A stretch of DNA of 64,000 bases from Candidatus Uhrbacteria bacterium (GTDB lineage Bacteria > Patescibacteria > ABY1 > SG8-24 > GWF2-40-263), in assembly GCA_016205975.1 (NCBI GenBank), contig JACQSK010000007.1, positions 9,869 through 73,868 on the forward strand, given 5' to 3'. This document shows positions 57,453 to 64,000 of the stretch, piece after piece. Below the pieces are notes generated by a model. The model was not told where the DNA came from and searched no databases. It was given only the letters and a program-made list of their open reading frames with translations. Within the stretch, counting starts at the first letter, position 1. Each line of letters opens with the position of its first letter. Both the position numbers and the translations under genes were made by a program.

Positions 57453-58499
57453 ATGGCCTCAACCGTGAGCATCAATATCGTGGCGTGGAACTCGATGTCC
57501 TTTATCCCGGACCTTATGAAGTCCATTATGGCCCAGACCTATCGGGACTTCAATGTGCTCGTGATTGATAACGGATCCACCGATGGCGTGGGCGCTTTTC
57601 TGCGCGAGCACTACCCGGACGCGATGACGATCAGGAACGCGCGCAACCTCGGCTTCAGCGCGGCACACAACCAAGGCATCCGCTATGCGCTTGAACACTG
57701 GGATGCGTCAGAAGCGAACGCGCGATTCATCCTGGTCACCAATCCAGACATTCTTTTGACGCCTACCTTTTTGGAGGAGCTCATGGCCGCGGCGCGTGCG
57801 CATCCTGAGGCCGGGAGCTTCGGCGGCAAGCTCTTGCGCGCCTTTGGCGAGAACCTGTCCGATGAAGTGATGAAAGAAACGATCCACTCAGACCGGATCG
57901 ACTCCACGGGCCTGCGCCCTCACCGTAATCTCACTGTTACGGATCGTGGGGCAGGGGAATTGGATCAGGGACACTACGATGCGCTGGAACCTGTCTTTGG
58001 CGTGAGCGGCGCGCTTGCGCTCTACCGCGGCGGAGCCTTGCAGGAGGCGCGACAGGACGACGAGATTTTTGATCAAGATTTTTTTGCGTACAAGGAAGAC
58101 GTGGATCTGGCCTGGCGGTTACAGCAGCTGGGCTGGGACGCCATCTATGTCCCGCAGGCCAAAGCATATCACTATCGTGGCATGTACGGCCCGGAGAAAA
58201 CCGGGATGTTCCAAAAGCTCAAAAACTGGCGCAGCAAGCCCGCTATCCGCAATTATCTTTCTACCCGCAACCACTGGCTCATGCTCATAAAAAACATCCA
58301 GCCTATCCACGCACTTCTCGCGCTCCCATGGGCGCTTCCCCATGAGGTCGCCCGCTTCCTGTATGTCGCCGTGTTCGACCAGGGTATCAAGGCATCCTTC
58401 AGCGTTCTGCGTCTTCTTCCTTCCCTGTTCAAAAAACGGAGCCTCATGCGCGCCAAGCGCAGGCGGCCGGCGCGGGAGCTCCGACGTTGGTTCATTTAG
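57453..58499 (+). CDS. Glycosyltransferase family 2, rhamnosyltransferase-like
   Basis: 348 aa. GT-A fold: SINIVAWNSMSFIPDLMKSI, FNVLVIDNGSTDGVG, NLGFSAAHNQGI, LVTNPDILLTP (DxD position) and DQDFFAYKEDVDLAWRLQQ with the catalytic acid. A basic C-terminus (KRRRPARELRRW) may contact the membrane. Similar to WbbL-type rhamnosyltransferases. Acceptor unknown; its neighbours point to surface polysaccharide synthesis. Confidence 0.88.
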   Translation: MASTVSINIVAWNSMSFIPDLMKSIMAQTYRDFNVLVIDNGSTDGVGAFLREHYPDAMTIRNARNLGFSAAHNQGIRYALEHWDASEANARFILVTNPDILLTPTFLEELMAAARAHPEAGSFGGKLLRAFGENLSDEVMKETIHSDRIDSTGLRPHRNLTVTDRGAGELDQGHYDALEPVFGVSGALALYRGGALQEARQDDEIFDQDFFAYKEDVDLAWRLQQLGWDAIYVPQAKAYHYRGMYGPEKTGMFQKLKNWRSKPAIRNYLSTRNHWLMLIKNIQPIHALLALPWALPHEVARFLYVAVFDQGIKASFSVLRLLPSLFKKRSLMRAKRRRPARELRRWFI

Positions 58500-58501
58500 G
58501 G

Positions 58502-58507
58502 TATAAT
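58502..58507 (+). promoter_or_regulatory. -10 of leaderless DUF4012 gene
   Basis: TATAAT immediately after the GT2 stop and 6 nt before ATG 58514. Confidence 0.6.
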
Positions 58508-58513
58508 AGAGCC

Positions 58514-60520
58514 ATGCCTCACTCCCAAGAGTACCTCGAGCGCATCGAACCAGACGCCATGCGTCATCATCGTGCCCGCGCGCGGACTACGCGTTTATTT
58601 TTCGTGTTCACGGCCGTGGCTGTCGCGTTCTGGATGCTCGCCGTGATCGTGAGCGCGGTTTGGGTGTTTGACCGCACGCTCACCGCGCGTGATGGTTTGC
58701 TTGCGACCCATGAGCAAGCCTTGGCGTTCTCGTTTGATGAAGCGTCAGCGTCGCTCCGTGACTCGCAGGACTCGCTCGCACAGGCGCAGCGTTTCCTGCC
58801 CGTGCTCGTTTCGGCGCGCTGGATGCCGTTTCTGGGGAGTCGCGTCGAGGCGTTTACACGCGTCATTCGCTCAGGCCACGATACGATCGCGGCGCTCGCG
58901 CCGTTGTTTGATTTAGGCAGCGACCTCATCCAACTTTCCGGGCTCTCGCAGGAGTATTTGAAACAGATGCAGGATGGCCTTGTCCCAGGGGTCACGTTCG
59001 GTGATCTCTCCACACAGACCAAACGCGCCATTCTCCAGCGCTTGAGCGCTTCCGCGGACGACCTGGAACTCCTTTCCGCTCAGATGGCGATCATTGAGGA
59101 CGAGCTCTCCGTGCTTGTGCGGGAGATGCCCTCAGACCTTGTGCGGTCGATCACGCTCCCGTTACTCTCTGAACTGAACCGGGTCGGGAGCGAGGTGAAG
59201 CTCGTCGGTTCCTTTGCGCGGCTGCTTCCCGCCTTTGCCGGACTCGACACGCAAGCGACCACGCTTCTCCTCTTTTTGAACAACGAAGAATTGCGTCCAG
59301 GCGGGGGGTTTATCGGTTCCTACGGCGTGCTCAAGACGTTTGGGGGAGACATCGCCGAACTTGAGACGGAGGACGTGTACGCCCTGGACGACGCCGCCGC
59401 GGGAAAAATCACGCCCCTGATCGCCCCCTTGCCCCTGCAACGCTACAACGGTGCCACCAAATGGTTCTTCCGCGACAGCAACTGGTCGCCGGATTTTGTC
59501 GTTTCCTCCCAGGCCGCCGTCCAACTTTTTCTTGAGGAGATTGGATTCCTTGAAACTTCAGCGAGCCCCCAGATCGATAACGTGATCGCTCTCACGCCCA
59601 CCTACGCCTCGCAGCTCTTGGCGATCACGGGCCCCATCGTCGTCGGCGGCCAGACGTTTACTTCAGAGAATGTCGCCGATGCCCTTGAGTATCAAGTCGA
59701 GCACGGTTACGCCGCGCAGGGGTTGCCGCCCGCCCAGCGCAAGGAGATTTTGGCAGACCTCGTGAATGAGATGAAAGCGCGACTCTACGCGCTTGGCTCA
59801 GAGCAATGGCCGTTGGTGGTTGAGGCGACGAGGTTGGCCCTTCAAGAAAAACAGCTTCTGCTTTTCAGTACTAATGAGACGACTCAAGACGTGATCACTC
59901 AACTTGGATGGGGCGGCGCCGTTAATCCTTTGACCGTCGACGCCCTCATGGTCGTGGACGCCAATCTCGCCAGCCTCAAGTCCGACCCGGCGGTTGAGCG
60001 CGAGATCACGTATACGATCACGCCTCAGGTATCTGGGGATTGGGTCGGCACGGTTTCCATCCTCTACAAGCACACGGGGACGTTTGACTGGAAGACGACG
60101 CGGTACCGGACCTATACGCGCGTGTACCTTCCCATCGGTACGGAGCTCCTAGGCGTTGAGGGATCCTGGCTCAACGACAAGTTGCAAAACCCGACCGGCG
60201 CGCCTGGCCCCGTGGACGTGATGGACGAGCTGGGCTTGCGGTCCTTCGGCACCTTCACCTCGATTGAGCCAGGGGACGAGCACGCGCTGACCTTCACGTT
60301 TGCTCTCTCTCCCGAAGTCGTGTCTGCTATAGAGGCGGGTGACTACGCTCTCTCGGTCATCAAACAGCCTGGCGCCCAGAATAACGCGTTGACGCTTGAT
60401 CTCGATTTTGGTAAGAATGTGACGCGCGCGACTCCGCCAGAGGAGGCGGGAGAGTGGGGCGACGATCGGTACCGCTTGAACACTATTTTAGATCAGGATT
60501 TTGATGTCTCGGTGCAGTAA
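58514..60520 (+). CDS. DUF4012 domain membrane protein
   Basis: 668 aa. N-terminal transmembrane helix (about 30-55), a helical stalk, then the DUF4012 domain: TTLLLFLNNEELRPGGGFIGSY (split around residue 255), GDIAELETEDVYALDD, SNWSPDFVVSSQAAVQLFLEE, and a C-terminal beta domain with TYTRVYLPIGTELLGVEGSW. DUF4012 proteins are common in CPR and Gram-positive surface gene clusters; the NNEELRPGGG motif is the family hallmark. It lies next to mreB and glycosyltransferases, hinting at envelope assembly. Confidence 0.88.
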   Translation: MPHSQEYLERIEPDAMRHHRARARTTRLFFVFTAVAVAFWMLAVIVSAVWVFDRTLTARDGLLATHEQALAFSFDEASASLRDSQDSLAQAQRFLPVLVSARWMPFLGSRVEAFTRVIRSGHDTIAALAPLFDLGSDLIQLSGLSQEYLKQMQDGLVPGVTFGDLSTQTKRAILQRLSASADDLELLSAQMAIIEDELSVLVREMPSDLVRSITLPLLSELNRVGSEVKLVGSFARLLPAFAGLDTQATTLLLFLNNEELRPGGGFIGSYGVLKTFGGDIAELETEDVYALDDAAAGKITPLIAPLPLQRYNGATKWFFRDSNWSPDFVVSSQAAVQLFLEEIGFLETSASPQIDNVIALTPTYASQLLAITGPIVVGGQTFTSENVADALEYQVEHGYAAQGLPPAQRKEILADLVNEMKARLYALGSEQWPLVVEATRLALQEKQLLLFSTNETTQDVITQLGWGGAVNPLTVDALMVVDANLASLKSDPAVEREITYTITPQVSGDWVGTVSILYKHTGTFDWKTTRYRTYTRVYLPIGTELLGVEGSWLNDKLQNPTGAPGPVDVMDELGLRSFGTFTSIEPGDEHALTFTFALSPEVVSAIEAGDYALSVIKQPGAQNNALTLDLDFGKNVTRATPPEEAGEWGDDRYRLNTILDQDFDVSVQ

Positions 60521-60523
60521 CCT

Positions 60524-61528
60524 ATGTTTCAGAAAAAGATTGGCATTGACTTGGGCACTACGACCGTCCTCGTTTATGTTCCTAAACGAGGTATTATTAT
60601 TCATGAGCCGTCGGTGGTGGCCGTGTCGTACACGGACAAAAAAGTTTTGGCCGTGGGCAAGGAGGCAAAGGATATGTTGGGCCGCACACCCGATACGATC
60701 GTGGCCAGGCGTCCGTTGAAGGACGGCGTGATTGCCGATTACCGGACCACCGAGGCCATGCTGCGCTACTTTATCAACAAGGCGCTGGGCGGCGTACGCC
60801 TGTTCCGTCCCGAGGTGATGGTCGCGGTCCCTGGCGGGATCACGTCCACGGAACGGCGCGCGGTTATCGATGCCACGCTTGCGGCCGGAGCAAAAGCCGC
60901 CTACATCATTAAGGAACCGATCGTCGCGGCCATCGGCGCCAACATCCCCATCGGCTCGCCTTCCGGCCACATGATCATCGACATCGGCGGCGGTACGGCC
61001 GAGATGGCGGTCATTTCCCTGGGTGGAATCGTCGCCTCCGAGTCCGTGCGCATCGGCGGCGTGAAGTTTGACGCGGCGATTTCCGAATACATCCGCCGCA
61101 AGTATGGCCTCGCGATCGGCGAGCGCACAAGCGAGGACATCAAAATCCAGATCGGCGCGGCCATGTACTTGCCCGACAAGCTCGCCATGGAAGTCAAAGG
61201 CCGCGACATGGTGACCGGCTTGCCCAAACTGATTGAAGTCACGTCAGATGACGTCACCGTGGCGATTCAAAATGAGCTTGAGGGCATCATCAATACCGTG
61301 AAAGAAGTGCTGCACAAAACGCCGCCAGAGCTCTCGGCCGATGTGATGGACAAGGGAATCGTGCTCTCCGGCGGCTCCTCGCAGCTGCGCAATTTGGACA
61401 CGCTGATCGCAGAGGCGACCGGCGTGCCGACGTTCGTGGCCGAGGATCCTCAGCAGTGCGTGGCCAAAGGGACAGGCATCGCGCTGGAAAACCTGGAGGC
61501 GTACAAGCGATCGATTTTTACTTCGTAG
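60524..61528 (+). CDS. mreB: Rod-shape-determining protein MreB
   Basis: 334 aa actin-like ATPase. Phosphate 1 IGIDLGTTTVLVYV, EPSVVAV, MVAVPGGITSTERRAV, phosphate 2 MIIDIGGGTAEMAVISLGG, adenosine motif GIVLSGGSSQLRNLD and the end VAKGTGIALENLE. It positions wall synthesis with RodA. It starts 3 nt after the DUF4012 gene. Confidence 0.95.
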   Translation: MFQKKIGIDLGTTTVLVYVPKRGIIIHEPSVVAVSYTDKKVLAVGKEAKDMLGRTPDTIVARRPLKDGVIADYRTTEAMLRYFINKALGGVRLFRPEVMVAVPGGITSTERRAVIDATLAAGAKAAYIIKEPIVAAIGANIPIGSPSGHMIIDIGGGTAEMAVISLGGIVASESVRIGGVKFDAAISEYIRRKYGLAIGERTSEDIKIQIGAAMYLPDKLAMEVKGRDMVTGLPKLIEVTSDDVTVAIQNELEGIINTVKEVLHKTPPELSADVMDKGIVLSGGSSQLRNLDTLIAEATGVPTFVAEDPQQCVAKGTGIALENLEAYKRSIFTS

Positions 61529-61532
61529 CGCT

Positions 61533-62696
61533 ATGGCAGAGCTGAATCTCCTTACAACGAAAGCCACCGGCACGATCACCTACGGGATCGACGCATCCTC
61601 GGCCAACAAGGAAAAACGCACAGGTGTAGAGCACTATGCCCGCGAGCTGATTCAGGCTCTGAAAAATCACCCGCTCAAGGAGAACGAGCGAGTGATTTTG
61701 TTTTCGCCCTCGCTGCTTGATTCGGACTTGAGTGCTCTGCCCACAGGGTGGTCCTCGAAGGTGCTGAAGTGGCCTCTCACGCGCGGCTGGATGGCAGGGC
61801 GTATGAGCTGGGAGCTTAGACGTCGACGCCCAAGCCTGTTGTTTGTCCCTGGCCAAGCGCTTCCATGGTTCGCGGGGACAGCGATCACCACCATCCACGA
61901 CGTCGCGTTCGCCCGCCGTCCTGATCTCTATGACCCAGCCGTCCGCCGACGCCTCGAACGCATCACCAAGCGCGCGGTCAAAAAAGCGAAACGTCTCCTC
62001 GTCCCCAGCCAGGCAACGGCGCGCGATGTCATCGAGCTCTATCACGCCGCTCCCGAGCAAGTGATCGTGACGCTTGAAGCTGTGAACACAAAATTGTTTC
62101 ATCCCCACCAGCCGAAGGACGCGCGTGCGATCCTGCAACGCCACCGTTTGGGCACCAATTTTTTTCTCGCGGTCGGGCGCATGGAAAAGAAAAAAAATCT
62201 TTCTACTCTCATCCGCGCCTTCGAGCTGTTCAAGACGCGTCGTGGCGTGGGCGACCCGTTTGAACTGGTGCTGGTCGGCGAGCCAGGCTATGGCTATGAC
62301 GAGATCAAAAGATTTATTGACTTCTCTTCCTACAAAGAACACATCCGTCCTCTGGGCTACCTTCCCGATCAAGACGTCTCACCGCTCATGAGTGCCGCTA
62401 CGGCCTACCTCTTTCCCTCCTGGTACGAAGGTTTCGGGATTCCAAACCTGGAGGCCATGGCTTCCGGCGTGGCGCTCGTCACCTCAGACATCCCCGCGCA
62501 CCGAGAGGTTGCAGGCGAGGCCGCGCTGTTTGTTCCTCCAGGAGAGCCTGAGGCTTGGACTCAGGCAATGCAACGGGTCGTCAAAGAGGGAAGTTTGCGC
62601 GCAGAGCTTGTTGAGAAAGGCAAACAACAAGTGGCAGGATACGCCTGGGAGCGCACGGCGGCTCAAACGCTGGACATATTCCGCAGCCTGGTGTAG
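61533..62696 (+). CDS. Glycosyltransferase family 4
   Basis: 387 aa GT-B enzyme. N-terminal YGIDASSANKEKRTGVEHYA, then TTIHDVAFARRPDLYDP, FFLAVGRMEKKKNLSTLIRAF and the C-terminal E-x7-E motif in SWYEGFGIPNLEAMASGVAL. Mannosyltransferase-like. Acceptor unknown. It starts 4 nt after mreB and its TAG overlaps a possible GTG of the next gene. Confidence 0.9.
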   Translation: MAELNLLTTKATGTITYGIDASSANKEKRTGVEHYARELIQALKNHPLKENERVILFSPSLLDSDLSALPTGWSSKVLKWPLTRGWMAGRMSWELRRRRPSLLFVPGQALPWFAGTAITTIHDVAFARRPDLYDPAVRRRLERITKRAVKKAKRLLVPSQATARDVIELYHAAPEQVIVTLEAVNTKLFHPHQPKDARAILQRHRLGTNFFLAVGRMEKKKNLSTLIRAFELFKTRRGVGDPFELVLVGEPGYGYDEIKRFIDFSSYKEHIRPLGYLPDQDVSPLMSAATAYLFPSWYEGFGIPNLEAMASGVALVTSDIPAHREVAGEAALFVPPGEPEAWTQAMQRVVKEGSLRAELVEKGKQQVAGYAWERTAAQTLDIFRSLV

Positions 62697-62707
62697 TGTC
62701 AGCCGGT

Positions 62708-63484
62708 ATGGACGAACTCAAACAAGAACTGGAACACTTGGGGCTTTCCGAAAAAGAGGCGCGGGTGTATTTGGCCGCCCTTGAGCTGGGCCCTTCGCCC
62801 GTGCAAGACATCTCGCACAAGGCGCGCGTGAACCGCGCGACGACGTACGTTATGATCGAGTCGCTTGCCGCGCGCGGGCTCATGTCCACGTTCCAGAAAG
62901 GCAAGAAACGGTTTTACGTTTCCGAGAGCCCTGACCGTCTACTCGCGATCATTCAGGTGCAGCAAAAAGAACTGGCAGAAAAAGAGTCCGAGCTCCAGGC
63001 GGTCATGCCGCTGCTCACAGGCATCTACAATGCCGAGGGCGCCAAGCCGCAGATTCGATACTTGGAAGGGTCTGAAGGCGTCAAAACGGTTCGTGCGCTT
63101 TTTGAAAAGTTGTCGGGAGATTTTGTCGAGATCGTACCATTGGATGATGTGGCACAAACCAAAGAGCTCGTGGGCGAGGAACGCGAGCGGCATCATTCCG
63201 TCTTGCGACAGAAGGGCGCCAAGTATCGCGTGCTGGCGATTACAAAAAATACGGATCCGACGTGTTTGCCTAACATGGGAGATGGGGAGTGGCGCATCCT
63301 GCCGCCGGAGAAGTTTCCCATCCATGGCAGCCTCGTGGCTCGTAAGGACTATGTGTTTCTGTTCTCGTATCGTTCCTCGATTCTTTCGGTGGTGATCCGC
63401 AGCCAAGAGATTGCCGACGTGATCCGCGCGTTATTCTCTCTTGCTTGGGATGGCGCCAAGGAGTATCCATCGAAAGGTTGTTAA
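62708..63484 (+). CDS. TrmB-like transcriptional regulator
   Basis: 258 aa. The winged helix (ELEHLGLSEKEARVYLAAL, PVQDISHKARVNRATTYVM, ESLAARGLM) matches TrmB family proteins, followed by a coiled-coil (QVQQKELAEKESELQAVM) and a C-terminal ligand-type domain. TrmB proteins sense sugars, which fits the polysaccharide neighbours. I take ATG 62708; a GTG four codons upstream overlaps the previous stop. Confidence 0.88.
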   Translation: MDELKQELEHLGLSEKEARVYLAALELGPSPVQDISHKARVNRATTYVMIESLAARGLMSTFQKGKKRFYVSESPDRLLAIIQVQQKELAEKESELQAVMPLLTGIYNAEGAKPQIRYLEGSEGVKTVRALFEKLSGDFVEIVPLDDVAQTKELVGEERERHHSVLRQKGAKYRVLAITKNTDPTCLPNMGDGEWRILPPEKFPIHGSLVARKDYVFLFSYRSSILSVVIRSQEIADVIRALFSLAWDGAKEYPSKGC

Positions 63485-63494
63485 GAAAAAGAAG

Positions 63495-63517
63495 AAGGAC
63501 CTGCGTGGTCCTTTTTT
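63495..63517 (+). terminator. Terminator of the 58514-63484 operon
   Basis: AAGGACC-TGCGT-GGTCCTT followed by TTTT. Confidence 0.85.
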
Positions 63518-63530
63518 GGTGGGCGTCGTG

Positions 63531-63608
63531 AGGGAGGGGGAGGGCGCAGAGGGCGCAAAGGGGGACAGAGGGGACAAAGGGCGCAGAGAGGGCAGAGAGA
63601 AGACAAGG
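63531..63608. repeat. Purine-rich tract related to C-rich leaders
   Basis: About 78 bp of GGGGAGGGCGCAGAGG-type units. Its reverse complement contains CCTCTGCGCCCTCCCCCTCC, the same 20 nt that precede the metK start, but here no gene follows on the minus strand. Confidence 0.6.
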
Positions 63609-63851
63609 GTCGAGAGTTGTACCAGCTAGCCACCGCCGGGGCAGATGTAGCAGGGACAGAACCGCCTGGGATCTTCGTCGACAGCGTGTCGACGCGTCCG
63701 ACCCAGCCGTGTTGCACGGCGGGCACAGGTAGTATGGGACTCACCGATCCTCTCACTCGCTTTGCTCATCTCATGCTCCTTGCCCGTTGGGCAATGCTCG
63801 TTTCTTCCCAGCGGAAACGAGACTTCAACCTACCACCGTCTGCCGTGTGCG
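63609..63851. other. Non-coding region with hairpins before the transposase end
   Basis: No convincing gene. Perfect hairpins at 63676-63694 (CGTCGACA-GCG-TGTCGACG), about 63780-63794 (TTGCCC/GGGCAA) and about 63799-63823 (CTCGTTTC/GAAACGAG). They could belong to the end of the mobile element or to an RNA. Confidence 0.4.
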
Positions 63852-64000
63852 TCAAGGCCGTGTACTAGAAGGGCACATCGGTAACACTTTCTGTTTTCGG
63901 TAATGGTAGTTCATGGGAGGTTCATAATTCAAGGATTGGTGCGGTCGAATGAAGTTGTATTCAATGAGCCATTCCGTTAGTCGCTGGTTGAGAAGTTTGG
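63852..64000 (-). CDS. Transposase C-terminus, integrase core type (runs off window)
   Basis: Only the last 48 codons are inside. The sequence LTEWLIEYNFIRPHQSLNY followed by EPPMNY is the end of a DDE integrase-core transposase (IS3/IS481-like, with the family's Y-N-x-x-R-P-H-x-x-L motif). It ends QKVLPMCPSSTRP at TGA. The catalytic residues lie outside. Whether the element is complete cannot be judged; no terminal repeat could be identified. Confidence 0.8.
   Translation of the reverse strand, partial: KLLNQRLTEWLIEYNFIRPHQSLNYEPPMNYHYRKQKVLPMCPSSTRP

Noticed and set aside
1..63484. Alternative genetic code with UGA as glycine
   Set aside because: Known in some CPR groups, but many conserved genes here (gap, tsaB, xseB) end at TGA at the expected length.

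Overview
The window looks like chromosomal DNA of a Patescibacteria (CPR) bacterium. Uhrbacteria or Magasanikbacteria are plausible, but this is inferred from gene content, not from a search. Supporting signs are compact genes with 1-8 nt overlaps, DUF4012 and DUF4015 proteins, a short TsaB and EF-Ts, lower glycolysis plus malic enzyme as the only visible carbon metabolism, and many small membrane proteins of unknown function. The standard genetic code is used: genes end at TGA, TAG and TAA, and RF1 is present.

Layout. 1-2256 (minus) holds dcd (cut by the window edge), then secE-nusG-rplK-rplA with a promoter and a possible leader attenuator. 2397-4494 holds an IS110-like but catalytically degenerate, frameshifted gene and a roughly 53-bp repeat array. 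4544-6568 is gyrB. 6744-11067 carries rodA, rplY and a DUF3048 protein. 11231-15570 (minus) carries an EamA transporter, prmC, a large structured RNA (about 12724-13450), a sugar nucleotidyltransferase, prfA and rpmE. 15666-18179 carries queA, rpsB and tsf. 19427-24464 is a gap-pgk-eno-gpmI glycolysis operon followed by nth, PAP2, a nucleotidyltransferase and mltG. 28744-32520 carries a UvrD helicase and malic enzyme. 32546-34931 (minus) is an SOS-like module, lexA to dinB, divergent from metK. 36205-38878 encodes envelope proteins. 39053-42165 (minus) is a trio of unknown genes. 42207-47020 is one tight operon ending with xseA-xseB. 47045-49325 has a UMP-kinase-like gene, a PP2C phosphatase and an unknown gene. 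49683-50751 is rplJ-rplL with an L10 leader. 51171-63484 is mostly envelope and polysaccharide genes (glycosyltransferases, DUF4012, mreB) and regulators. The window ends in a transposase fragment.

Two kinds of gene alternate. About 60 core genes lack a Shine-Dalgarno site and, in about 53 by my reading, have T directly before ATG; several appear leaderless behind an extended -10. Nine others stand alone, mostly with a clear promoter, a hairpin leader, a strong Shine-Dalgarno site and an intrinsic terminator, and none has T at -1. Most of these nine are unrecognised.

The most interesting item is the roughly 720-nt minus-strand RNA between prmC and the nucleotidyltransferase. It has a promoter, at least nine hairpins with GNRA and UUCG loops, and an intrinsic terminator. 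I could not match it to RNase P RNA, tmRNA or group I/II introns.
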